From a virus: a stretch of 36,489 bases of DNA. This document shows positions 18,080 through 26,037 of this stretch, in pieces (positions within the stretch are counted from its first letter, which is position 1; each line of letters starts with the position of its first letter). The stretch spans positions 1 to 36,489 of IMG/VR virus record IMGVR_UViG_3300042476_001006. One strand, written 5' to 3'. Made by a program: the position numbers and the translations under genes. The notes under the pieces are model-generated. The model saw nothing but the letters and a program-made list of their open reading frames with translations, searched no databases and was not told the DNA's origin.

Positions 18080-18767
18080 TTAAAAAAGACCCTTTAAATT
18101 TAACTTTCTTAGATACATTGCGATGTAGTTTCAGGAATCTTATTAGAATTTCTGCTGTATCTTTAACATCTTTAAGAGCATCATGAGAACCTTCTTTGCT
18201 CAGACCTAAATATTCCCTTATATGATCTAATTGATAGTTTTTAATATCATTATTAGATTCAAACCAACAAAATACCATATTCATCACATCTAGAACATCT
18301 CTTGGATAAAAGAGACTAGACTTTCCTTCTTTATTCGTGTGATTATATCTGGTGCTCAATTTCTGAACAATAGGTAAATCAAATCTGTTAATATTATAGC
18401 CAGCAGCAATAGGAGCAGAAAAACACGACTTTTTAGATGTTCTGGTATGATACATTTCCAAATATTTAACGAACATATTCCATCCCTGTTCTTGTTTTTG
18501 ATATTTTTTCCAAGAATCCAATATAGAAGCCTTAGAACAATTTCTAACTTTTGCATGAAAATCTAGCACATCACTATCGTGATAGTCATAATTCTCGTCT
18601 TTCTCAAGGGCTTCTGGTTTAAGATTAATATTGAATTCGGAATCTTTGATAATTTCTAATTTAATAGGATCTACAATCAAAGAGGCTATCTGAACAGGAC
18701 TACAAATATCTGGATTAGCACCATCAGTTTCTAGATCGAACACACAAATTTTTTGGAAATTAGGCAT
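18072..18767 (-). CDS. dnaQ: DnaQ-like 3'-5' proofreading exonuclease
   Basis: A 231-residue DEDD exonuclease. Motif I is FDLETDG (D11, E13). Motif II is NINRFDLPIV (D130). Motif III is SHDALKDVKDTAEIL (H195, D200), so it is of the DEDDh type, like the epsilon subunit of DNA polymerase III. It removes mismatched 3' ends during replication. It lies between the two halves of the polymerase alpha gene, and its stop overlaps the start of the C-half gene, so joint expression is likely. It is longer than a minimal epsilon domain; an insert (residues 45-115) is of unknown role. No clamp-binding motif is obvious. Confidence 0.9.
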   Translation of the reverse strand: MPNFQKICVFDLETDGANPDICSPVQIASLIVDPIKLEIIKDSEFNINLKPEALEKDENYDYHDSDVLDFHAKVRNCSKASILDSWKKYQKQEQGWNMFVKYLEMYHTRTSKKSCFSAPIAAGYNINRFDLPIVQKLSTRYNHTNKEGKSSLFYPRDVLDVMNMVFCWFESNNDIKNYQLDHIREYLGLSKEGSHDALKDVKDTAEILIRFLKLHRNVSKKVKFKGSFLNA

Positions 18768-18939
18768 TAACTGTCACCGTTGTTGAGTCTTGGAAAAATT
18801 TTCTATTATTAGGATCTCCCTTTATATGAGCATTGATAGACTGACAGCAACTAATTCTAACTGTGTCTGTCTTAGTATACTCTATACCATCTGCAAAAAA
18901 ATTAGCACCTACTGCAACCTCACTAAAGTTTTTATTCAT
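18760..18939 (-). CDS. Small 59-aa protein between the polymerase halves
   Basis: ATG at 18939 opens a 59-codon frame ending in TAA at 18760. It starts MNKNFSEVAVGANFFADGIE and continues with YTKTDTVRISCCQS. The pattern (V-G-x-x-F, a G-I/V-E-Y-T-K turn, T-V-R-I-S-C-C) reads as a small beta-barrel-like domain, and I recall similar short proteins in other phages. It overlaps the polymerase N-half by 8 bases and the exonuclease by 8 bases, and its codons follow those of its neighbours. A role linked to replication or to polymerase-exonuclease assembly is conceivable only from position. Confidence 0.75.
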   Translation of the reverse strand: MNKNFSEVAVGANFFADGIEYTKTDTVRISCCQSINAHIKGDPNNRKFFQDSTTVTVNA

Positions 18940-20812
18940 TGTAATTCTCCGTTCTTAATGTTTCTGATATACTCATTACCTTGTCGAGCATTGCTACTCC
19001 TAGGATATCAAATTTAATTACCCCTAAAGCTTCTAAGTCTTGCATTTCGAGTCCTGCTATTTTTTGGTGATTTCTAGCATCATATACCATAGGACAAACT
19101 TTTGATAAGTCTTCTAAGCTTATAACCACACCAGCAGCATGTTTAGACTGATTAGATTTGGTTCCTTCTAAACGTATAGCCTGCTCGAATCTTTTAGCGA
19201 GAGGCCCAGACAAAGAGCCATCTTCATTGAGATAGCACCACTCTTTGAGTTTGTCAACACTATTTTCTAACGCCCATCGTATAATACTGGCTTCTCCGGT
19301 ATCTTCTTTCATTTCCTGTAGTTCATCGGCTATTTTAGCTTCATCAGGAATATTTTTGGTAATTCTATTCATTTCTTCAAAACTTATATTATCATATACC
19401 CTTAAAACTTCTTTTAAAGCTCCCCTACCCTTCATAGTATTATATGTTATCATTTGAGAAACATTATTTAAGCCGTATTTATTTTTTATATACTCTATAA
19501 TTTGTTCTCTTTTATTAATAGGTACGTCCACATCAATATCTGGCATGGAAATTCGGTCTTTTGTATTTCTACCAGAATTGTAGAATCTTTCGAAAATTAA
19601 ATTGTACTTGATAGGGTCTATGGATGTTATACCAATTAAAAAAGAGACCAGAGAACCAGCAGCAGAGCCTCTGCCTGGACCGGGTAGCCAACCCTCCTCC
19701 CTGACTTTGTTGACAATATCTTGTACAATTAGAAAATAACTGGATAATCCAGCTCCTTGTAGAACCTCTAGTTCGTATTTTACCCTATCTACATATACTG
19801 GCTGATCTTCAATACTTATATTGTTTATAATTTTTTGTTTCCATCCTACGCGACATAGTTCTCTAAGATACTCATCAGGAGAGAGATTATTCGGACAATC
19901 GAATACTGGTAGTGTTGGTTTATTAAGAATACTATATTCCTCACACATGCTATCTATAAGTAGAGTATTTTCTATTTCCTCTTGAGTATGTAATTCGGCC
20001 ATTCTATCCGGGCTAATTATATAGTAATTGTCTGATTTAAAAAAACACTCCATAGCAATACTTTCATTATTAAGTATTTTTTTGTTGATATTTACGAGTG
20101 TAGTTTTAAGGTTGTTACACAATAAGATTCTTTGATCAACAGCATCCTCCTGTTTTGCATAATGGGCGTCTGGGGTGCATATAATTTTGGTATTTGTTTT
20201 TTTACCAAGATTTCTTATGATGTCTGTTATTTCAATTTGCTTATGATTATATTCCATATCCATAAGTTGTGCTTCTAAGAAAAAATTGTCATCGCCAAAA
20301 ATTTCTTTCATTTCTGCGATAAAGTCTATAGACTTATTTAAATAGTCATTTGGATTCTCTTCTATAAGATCAGATAAACAAGACCCTAAGTGTCCACAAA
20401 AACCAATTATGTTTTTATTATTGTTTATCAGATTCTTTAATTTCTTAAAGTCTAATCTTGGCTTATGGTAAAAATTTTCTGAATTATTAGATTCTGAAAC
20501 TATATTGATTAGATTTTTCCAACCATCAAGATTTTTGGCTAATACTATAAAATGACTAAGGTTGCTATTTTCTTTTGTTTTGATATGACTATCCTGATTG
20601 CATATATATAGCTCACAACCTATTATCGGTTTAATATTATTCTTAACCATTTCCTGATAAAATTGAACAGATCCCGATATGGTTCCGTGGTCAGTAATAG
20701 CGCAGCTTCTTACGCCTATCTCTTGACACCTAGCAGCTATTTGAGAAGGCTTAGACAACCCATCCAATAGAGAGAAATGAGAATGACAATGTAATACAGA
20801 ATAATTCTTCAT
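18932..20812 (-). CDS. dnaE: DNA polymerase III alpha, N-terminal half (PHP and palm domains)
   Basis: The 626-residue product covers the PHP domain and the palm of DnaE. The palm has PGPGRGSAAGS (378-388), PDIDVDV (424-430) with aspartates 425, 427 and 429, and KFDILGV with D602. The first catalytic pair and the third catalytic Asp are therefore all in this piece. The PHP domain keeps H8, H10, D17, H42, E67, H87, C139, D215 and H217, which correspond to the nine metal ligands of active PHP domains in bacterial DnaE. The protein ends about 10 residues after the usual KFD strand-helix, exactly where the C-half takes over. It overlaps the Cas4-like nuclease gene by 4 bases. Confidence 0.93.
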   Translation of the reverse strand: MKNYSVLHCHSHFSLLDGLSKPSQIAARCQEIGVRSCAITDHGTISGSVQFYQEMVKNNIKPIIGCELYICNQDSHIKTKENSNLSHFIVLAKNLDGWKNLINIVSESNNSENFYHKPRLDFKKLKNLINNNKNIIGFCGHLGSCLSDLIEENPNDYLNKSIDFIAEMKEIFGDDNFFLEAQLMDMEYNHKQIEITDIIRNLGKKTNTKIICTPDAHYAKQEDAVDQRILLCNNLKTTLVNINKKILNNESIAMECFFKSDNYYIISPDRMAELHTQEEIENTLLIDSMCEEYSILNKPTLPVFDCPNNLSPDEYLRELCRVGWKQKIINNISIEDQPVYVDRVKYELEVLQGAGLSSYFLIVQDIVNKVREEGWLPGPGRGSAAGSLVSFLIGITSIDPIKYNLIFERFYNSGRNTKDRISMPDIDVDVPINKREQIIEYIKNKYGLNNVSQMITYNTMKGRGALKEVLRVYDNISFEEMNRITKNIPDEAKIADELQEMKEDTGEASIIRWALENSVDKLKEWCYLNEDGSLSGPLAKRFEQAIRLEGTKSNQSKHAAGVVISLEDLSKVCPMVYDARNHQKIAGLEMQDLEALGVIKFDILGVAMLDKVMSISETLRTENYNE

Positions 20813-21894
20813 TCTACGCTTCCTGGAGCCTTATATTTGCCAATAACATGGGAATGGTGTTTGTATGTTCTTGTTATTTCATCTATACCATTAAGTTCAA
20901 TGTCGTGTTTTATTTGTTCACATTTTGTCATTGTGGATCCCAAAGAACAGTTTTGATTTTCACGATATTCAATTTTAGGTTGTATACTAGTATTGTCGAA
21001 CGTTGTTTTGCCGAAGTGACATAGTTTACTACACATCCAGCTTTTTGTCAATCTTGGTTTTTTGGTATTTTTCACTATTTCAAATTTTTGTCTTAACATA
21101 TCTTCTGTTTTGGGAAGATCAGACTTATCGAAACAAATACTAAAAGGTCCACCGTCATTAATAAAATATATAGTAAAAATAACATGATCTATTTCTGGAT
21201 ATAGATTACTTACAGCATAATGATAAATACGAAGTTGGGGATCTTTTTCAAGTTTTTCTTGGGTCTTTTCTTCTCCAGTCGCCCAGTCTAAACGCTTTCC
21301 TGTTTTATAATCTACTATCTCTAATGTATTATCGTCTATTTTAGTAATTAGGTCTATAGTTCCTTTGATGGCTAAATAACCCTCTAGCTTAGTGTTATCT
21401 TCCATATCATAAGAATATGCTGCCCAAGGTTTTTTTATAGTAATATCAAAATGTTGCTCTGGTTGCAATATCTCACAATTTCTGGGATCAAACATACCAT
21501 TATTGAATGTTAATGCTTTATAAACCCAGGTATGACAATCTTTGTAGTCTTTAGTAGACCATTTATGATGACTATTGGCTGTTGAATAGTGCTTATATAC
21601 TTTTTCAATAATACTATCTAGACTATATGTATGAGTATTTAATTTTCCTAAGATATCATCTTCTATAAATTCTTGATTATTCTGTAAACCCTGTTTTAGT
21701 ACTGCTAAAATTTCTAAAACTTTATGACAAATAGTTCCTTTATCAGCTTTTTGTCCACTTGGACCTCTCCATCCAAGAACGTACTCTGCAAAAAATTGTT
21801 GCTCACACATACTGTGAGTATTATAGCTAGAACTTCTAAAATATGTAATTATAATGTGATCACCTCTTTTAAAATATTTTGTATATCTATGCAT
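20809..21894 (-). CDS. Cas4/AddB/RecB-like PD-(D/E)XK exonuclease, possibly Fe-S
   Basis: Up to 361 residues. The catalytic motifs are H57 (KGTICHKVLE), D181 (GTIDLI) and E192...K197 (EIVDYKTGK), as in RecB-family nucleases of the Cas4/AddB type. C30 ahead of the catalytic core and C288, C292 and C316 (also C325) after it match the split cysteine pattern that holds a 4Fe-4S cluster in Cas4 and AddB, although the spacing differs. It probably trims DNA ends for recombination. Only one ATG precedes the core, at 21894. It has no ribosome site and creates a 46-base overlap. A near-perfect Shine-Dalgarno (AGAGGTGATC, 21864-21855 region) instead points to an ATT or ATA start near 21855-21852, giving about 348 residues. 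Confidence 0.82.
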   Translation of the reverse strand: MHRYTKYFKRGDHIIITYFRSSSYNTHSMCEQQFFAEYVLGWRGPSGQKADKGTICHKVLEILAVLKQGLQNNQEFIEDDILGKLNTHTYSLDSIIEKVYKHYSTANSHHKWSTKDYKDCHTWVYKALTFNNGMFDPRNCEILQPEQHFDITIKKPWAAYSYDMEDNTKLEGYLAIKGTIDLITKIDDNTLEIVDYKTGKRLDWATGEEKTQEKLEKDPQLRIYHYAVSNLYPEIDHVIFTIYFINDGGPFSICFDKSDLPKTEDMLRQKFEIVKNTKKPRLTKSWMCSKLCHFGKTTFDNTSIQPKIEYRENQNCSLGSTMTKCEQIKHDIELNGIDEITRTYKHHSHVIGKYKAPGSVE

Positions 21895-22577
21895 TGATCA
21901 TATATATTCATTTTTTCATTATGTATTATATAATCAAAATTTGACCAATCATAATTATCTTGATCTAAGATTTTTTCACTTATATGTGTAGAATTATATA
22001 GATCTCTTGTAAGTCTGATAATTTTACCCCCCTTATTTTTTATAGAGTCTACCTCATTAGGAAATCTACAATCTGTGATAATAGCTATTTTGGGTTTGTC
22101 TTCTTGAATTTGATTTAGCGTAGCATCTACCCAAACATTAGGTCTCATTTTTCTAAAAAGATCCGTACCTACATATTGCATTACGTCACGAGCATTCATC
22201 GGCTTTAATAGAGTGGGATCTAAAACATCTGTCATAGTATTTTTATCTTCATCGGAACCATAGCACTGATTATAAGTTAAACCTAGTAATTTTATACAAA
22301 TCTCTTTCTTTAGTATGTCTGCAAAGCTATATAGTCTGATTAAAGGATTTAGTTTCTCTAGTACTTTTTGTATAATATAATCATTTTTATGAAGGGCCTG
22401 GGTGTCAAAGATACCTTCATAATTTTTATCCCCCAAAAGATCAGATACTACTATTCTTCCTTGATCATCTATATCAATAGATTGCGATATATCTGTATTA
22501 GCCATAACAAGAGATAAAATAAAATTACCAGATGTGGTTTTACCCGATTGTTTTTTTCCCGAGATACCTATAATCAT
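21849..22577 (-). CDS. Deoxynucleoside monophosphate kinase-like P-loop protein
   Basis: A 242-residue P-loop NTPase. The Walker A motif GKKQSGKTT is at residues 7-15 in the first strand-loop (IIGISGKKQSGKTTSG). RLYSFADILKKEI (LID/NMP-binding region), NARDVMQYVGTDLFR and a late IAIITDCRFPNEVDSI strand follow, as in the dNMP kinase (gp1/adenylate kinase-like) family of phages. It would phosphorylate dNMPs to dNDPs for replication. The D-x-R-F-P-N-E strand is a good marker of this family. Its last codons are GTG ATC ACA TTA TAA, which include the Shine-Dalgarno of the next gene. Confidence 0.75.
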   Translation of the reverse strand: MIIGISGKKQSGKTTSGNFILSLVMANTDISQSIDIDDQGRIVVSDLLGDKNYEGIFDTQALHKNDYIIQKVLEKLNPLIRLYSFADILKKEICIKLLGLTYNQCYGSDEDKNTMTDVLDPTLLKPMNARDVMQYVGTDLFRKMRPNVWVDATLNQIQEDKPKIAIITDCRFPNEVDSIKNKGGKIIRLTRDLYNSTHISEKILDQDNYDWSNFDYIIHNEKMNIYDQCIDIQNILKEVITL

Positions 22578-23743
22578 TTGTGGGCCTTTTCTATAAGTTT
22601 CACAATATCTTGTTGAATTTGGTCTACTGTCATAGAACCTATGTCCGGATACTCTATTTGAATTTCTTTGATGTTGTAGGTTTTTTCACATTTTTTTATA
22701 ATCTGTTTGGAAGCTTTGCGGCCAGCGTCGTCATTATCCATAATCGTAATTATAGTCATAGCTCCTGATATGTCTAACAGCATTTTTTGTCTATCTCCTA
22801 ATGAAGACCCAAACATAGCTAATGAATTATGTATTCCGGCTTCTTCTAGTCTCCATACATTACCCGGACTTTCCACTAGAACAACGGTTTTGGTTTTTTC
22901 TATATGTTTTTTAGCATACCAAAAATTGTATAAATATTCTTGGGTTTTAAATCCTGTGCTGTGTCTCCATTTAGAAAATAACCAAGCCTTATCTTTGTCT
23001 GGACAACCGACTTTGTCATCATGATGGTATCCACATTGATTACACTTTTCATATATGCTACGACCGGTACATCCCACCATGTATTTATACTCGTTATCAT
23101 AAATAGGCACCACCGCCCTGTCACTCATTTCTTTACCAGACTTACTACATTCTCCAACATCATATTTTAATAAAATCTCTTTACTATAACCTCTATCTAA
23201 AAAATATTTAGATGGTATATTAAGATTGTTTTTAATAATATTCTTATCAATTATAGCTATATTGTCTTGATTGTTTGTGTTAATATATTTAACAGTATTA
23301 ACAAAAGATATTTTTTCTCTAGTTTTTTGAGATATTTTTATACTAGATGGTTCTTGATTTAGGAATTCTTTAATAAATTCTAAGGCTTGAGAAAATGAGC
23401 AAGTAGGATCTCCTGCTTTAGACCAATTATGTTGATTATGTGATAAGCAGCCTCTTATAAAACCTATAATAGAAGACTTAAAAGTTTCTTCGCACTGATG
23501 TGTTCTGCATTTCCAGTTACCTCTATACGAATCTCCTTGATGATATAGGTTGAGTGCGGATTCATTGTCTCCTCCGTGTATAGGACAGCTCATAGTTACC
23601 ATTTTATCAAAATTTCTATATTCAGAGATACCCAAAGTCTCTAATACTTCTTGTATATTATCACACAGCTTATCTGATATGATCTTAAGCTGTAGCTGAT
23701 CATACGAAGGGGATTTCTTTTTCATCTGTAGAGCTGTTTTCAT
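22574..23743 (-). CDS. dnaG: DnaG-type DNA primase
   Basis: A 389-residue primase. The zinc-binding domain has C53, H56, C79 and C84 (CPIHGG, CRTHQC), as in the CHC2 family. The Toprim core has TVVLVESPGN, LAMFGSSLG and an IIT-I-MDNDDAG-RKA metal-binding strand near the C-terminus. A second Cys/His cluster (KCNQCGYHHDDKVGC) is inserted before Toprim. It makes RNA primers for the polymerase. Start choice: the ATG at 23743 overlaps the helicase gene by 44 bases; ATG 23725 is an alternative six residues later, and neither has a strong ribosome site. It ends in a 4-base overlap with the kinase gene. No C-terminal helicase-binding domain is evident. Confidence 0.85.
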   Translation of the reverse strand: MKTALQMKKKSPSYDQLQLKIISDKLCDNIQEVLETLGISEYRNFDKMVTMSCPIHGGDNESALNLYHQGDSYRGNWKCRTHQCEETFKSSIIGFIRGCLSHNQHNWSKAGDPTCSFSQALEFIKEFLNQEPSSIKISQKTREKISFVNTVKYINTNNQDNIAIIDKNIIKNNLNIPSKYFLDRGYSKEILLKYDVGECSKSGKEMSDRAVVPIYDNEYKYMVGCTGRSIYEKCNQCGYHHDDKVGCPDKDKAWLFSKWRHSTGFKTQEYLYNFWYAKKHIEKTKTVVLVESPGNVWRLEEAGIHNSLAMFGSSLGDRQKMLLDISGAMTIITIMDNDDAGRKASKQIIKKCEKTYNIKEIQIEYPDIGSMTVDQIQQDIVKLIEKAHK

Positions 23744-25172
23744 TTATTATAAATCCATTCTTATTATTATCAAAATTGTTCATGGTTTCCAACTTTGTTC
23801 TACCCTCAGTAATTTTTGCACACCAACCTTTCATAGAACAGTTAATATAATCATTATCGTCTAATCCTCCTCCGTGTCTACTAATAAGAGGAATAAGTTT
23901 TCTATTGCCAGATTTTCCCCCGTCCTCAGCTATTTCTTCATCAGATTTTCTTTTGAATATAGAAAAATTACTACACAACCATATGATTCTATCTGAACCA
24001 CTAGCTGAATCTGTGCTTTCTTTTGTTATGCCGTCTCTATTAAGCTGAATAAACGCCATAATAGGAACTTTATACTTAACAGCAAAATTATGCAAGGCTG
24101 TCATCATAAAGCCTAGTACTTGGTATTCTTTCATGTCCTGAGACATACCGGCGGAATCCATTAGCTTTAAATAGTCATAAAATATAACACAGTCTTTTGC
24201 TGTCCCATCATCGTTTAGTCCTACTTCTTTTACAAGCCATCTACGCATAATAGATAACTGTTCATCAAATGGTTTGCCGGCTATTACTTTATGGTATAGA
24301 GGAGTGTTTTTTAGTTCTTGAGCCATTTCTTCTATTTTTTTTGTATGTATAGGAGACTCTGTAAATTTGCCAGTTTCTATAGACGATAGTTCTATTTCTG
24401 TGCTCATAGCTAAAAGTCTATGAATATGATCTTCTTTTGTCATTTCGGTATCCATATTCAATACTGGAATTTTTAGTTTATTCGCTATATAAAAACCCAT
24501 ATTATCTGATAATAATGTTTTACCTACTTTGGGTCTTGCTCCTATTACATTAACTGTTCCTTTTCTCAGACCTCCTCCGATTGCTTGGTCATATACAGGA
24601 AAACCCGTAGATATCCCAACCTGATCAATTTTATTTTTGGATAAAAAATCTACATATTCTTCTATATTATTTCCTATAGCAGATGGGGCGTTATCATTAT
24701 CATTGTTTAATGATGATGCAAAACCGAATACAGCATCTTCTGCAACTCCCAAAATAGAAGATATAGATTCTGATCCGTTAACGTCTAATAGTTTTTCCTG
24801 GGTTTTTTCTAGTTCCTTGTATAAGGATCTTGCTATTTCTAGTTTTTTGATTTTAACTGCAAATTTTCTGATATTTTCAATATTTACAGGAAAATCTTTT
24901 ACAGCTTTTAGATGCTGTGCCTCTTCCTTTTTGTTTAGAACTTGATCTAAATTAAGTTCCTGTGCAGCAGAATATATTGAAGCTATATCTATAGCATTTT
25001 TAGGTTGATTCTTTTCACATATATGTTTTAAACACTTATATATGATTTGGTTACTATCTATAGTAAAGACAGAGTCTTGGATAAGATCGCTAATATCCAG
25101 AAAAGCTTGGTCACCGTATTGTATAATACCACTAAGAACGGCTCTTTCTGCCGAAGGATCACATAAAATCAT
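23700..25172 (-). CDS. dnaB: DnaB-type replicative DNA helicase
   Basis: A 490-residue hexameric helicase. The N-terminal domain (1-120) starts with SAERAVLSGIIQYG, typical of DnaB. A linker rich in Asp/Asn (155-165) leads to the RecA-like motor with Walker A GARPKVGKT (211-219), DTEMTKEDHIHRLLA (H1a region), Walker B IFYDYLKLMD (in E/D form), MAFIQLNRD and a late ISRHGGG arginine-finger region. It unwinds DNA at the fork and cooperates with the primase encoded immediately downstream. It follows the zinc-finger gene by 3 bases. The order helicase, primase, kinase, nuclease, polymerase is a continuous replication operon. Confidence 0.92.
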   Translation of the reverse strand: MILCDPSAERAVLSGIIQYGDQAFLDISDLIQDSVFTIDSNQIIYKCLKHICEKNQPKNAIDIASIYSAAQELNLDQVLNKKEEAQHLKAVKDFPVNIENIRKFAVKIKKLEIARSLYKELEKTQEKLLDVNGSESISSILGVAEDAVFGFASSLNNDNDNAPSAIGNNIEEYVDFLSKNKIDQVGISTGFPVYDQAIGGGLRKGTVNVIGARPKVGKTLLSDNMGFYIANKLKIPVLNMDTEMTKEDHIHRLLAMSTEIELSSIETGKFTESPIHTKKIEEMAQELKNTPLYHKVIAGKPFDEQLSIMRRWLVKEVGLNDDGTAKDCVIFYDYLKLMDSAGMSQDMKEYQVLGFMMTALHNFAVKYKVPIMAFIQLNRDGITKESTDSASGSDRIIWLCSNFSIFKRKSDEEIAEDGGKSGNRKLIPLISRHGGGLDDNDYINCSMKGWCAKITEGRTKLETMNNFDNNKNGFIINENSSTDEKEIPFV

Positions 25173-25175
25173 TTT

Positions 25176-25565
25176 TCACCCTGGGGACGTAGAACAGTTA
25201 TTACACTTATATCTTTTTGGAGACTCTCCCGCAAGGCCGGGACTTATAGTTTCTTTTCTTCCACATACACGACAAACAACCTCGATAGTAGAGAATTGAC
25301 GGGTTCTACTAACAGGAGGATGCTTATTAAGCATTTTATCTATTCTAGAATCTTCTTTAAACATATCTTTTTCTGGCATGTCTAAAAATTTATTTTTTTC
25401 TGAATTTTGCTTGTGAAATTGTCTTGAGCTTTTTGTTCTTATGGGACTTACAAATTCTTCAGGTTCTTCTGCTTCTTCAGAATTATTTTTTGGTAAAAGT
25501 GCTTGTAGCAAGCTTATTAATTGTTTAATCTGTTCTGGATTATTCGATAACTCATTGAGATCCAT
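25176..25565 (-). CDS. Zinc-finger protein with acidic linker, 129 aa
   Basis: The N-terminal 25 residues are a short helix (NPEQIKQLISLLQALL), followed by an acidic Glu-rich stretch (EEAEEPEE), a basic Ser/Lys segment, and a C-terminal zinc ribbon made by CRVC (about residues 103-106) and CNNC (122-125). I recognise no family. It lies 3 bases before the helicase gene and overlaps the 161-aa gene by 14 bases. A zinc ribbon next to helicase and recombinase genes fits DNA binding or a protein bridge, but this is inference. Confidence 0.7.
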   Translation of the reverse strand: MDLNELSNNPEQIKQLISLLQALLPKNNSEEAEEPEEFVSPIRTKSSRQFHKQNSEKNKFLDMPEKDMFKEDSRIDKMLNKHPPVSRTRQFSTIEVVCRVCGRKETISPGLAGESPKRYKCNNCSTSPG

Positions 25566-26037
25566 GTTTCACCTTTGTTTTCTGAATAGATAACATAATA
25601 TCCGATAAATGTTTTATACTATTAGCCAAATATTGAAGTCTATCACTTCTTTGTTTAGCATATTTTTTTATTTTATTTAATGCTGTAGCTTTTTCATTAT
25701 TTTTTATGGCTTGTGAAGACTTTTCAATATAACCATACCCTTTATAGTTATTAATTTCTTCGGCAATAGTTTCTTTAATTGTTTCTTCGGCCCAATTAAC
25801 TCTCGATAACTCCCTATTGAGAGATCTTTGCATATGAAAAGCAAACTGACCCAATCTATAAGCTATTTCTCCGCATACTTCTGGTGTTGTTTTTTCTAGT
25901 TCATCTCGACTCATTTGGAAATATCCATTTAATTCTGTTTCAGAGAAAACATCAGATTTGTATAATCCCAATCCGAGTCCTTGCTCGTACTCGTCAAGAA
26001 CACGGTCCCACTCATTTACTTGTTCTTTAGTGTTCAT
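25552..26037 (-). CDS. Unknown helical protein in the recombination cluster, 161 aa
   Basis: The protein is predominantly helical with heptad-like stretches. DELEKTTPEVCGEIAYRLGQFAFHMQRSLNRE (about 44-76; key parts CGEIAYRLGQFAF and RSLNRE) and the following helices would form a coiled-coil bundle, and it ends in a basic KTKVKHGSQ. I considered a UvsY-like recombination mediator because of the position beside RecA, but see no specific motif. It overlaps the Vsr-like nuclease gene by 11 bases and the zinc-finger gene by 14. Confidence 0.65.
   Translation of the reverse strand: MNTKEQVNEWDRVLDEYEQGLGLGLYKSDVFSETELNGYFQMSRDELEKTTPEVCGEIAYRLGQFAFHMQRSLNRELSRVNWAEETIKETIAEEINNYKGYGYIEKSSQAIKNNEKATALNKIKKYAKQRSDRLQYLANSIKHLSDIMLSIQKTKVKHGSQ

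Noticed and set aside
18072-20812. A split intein as the cause of the divided polymerase
   Set aside because: The N-half has no intein start block after the KFD region and the C-half has no His-Asn plus Cys/Ser junction at its start. The break is not at the known DnaE intein position.
20809-21894. CRISPR-associated Cas4
   Set aside because: No array, cas1 or cas2 is near. The gene lies in a replication operon, so a phage RecB-family nuclease is the better call.
22707-23024. Plus-strand open frames opposite primase and other genes (also 8345-8611, 16038-16379, 24637-24945, 27869-28159, 30536-30919)
   Set aside because: They are mirror frames of well-supported minus-strand genes, with no ribosome site or recognisable protein sequence.
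25552-26037. UvsY recombination mediator
   Set aside because: Position beside recA fits, but no specific UvsY motif is visible, so I leave it unnamed.
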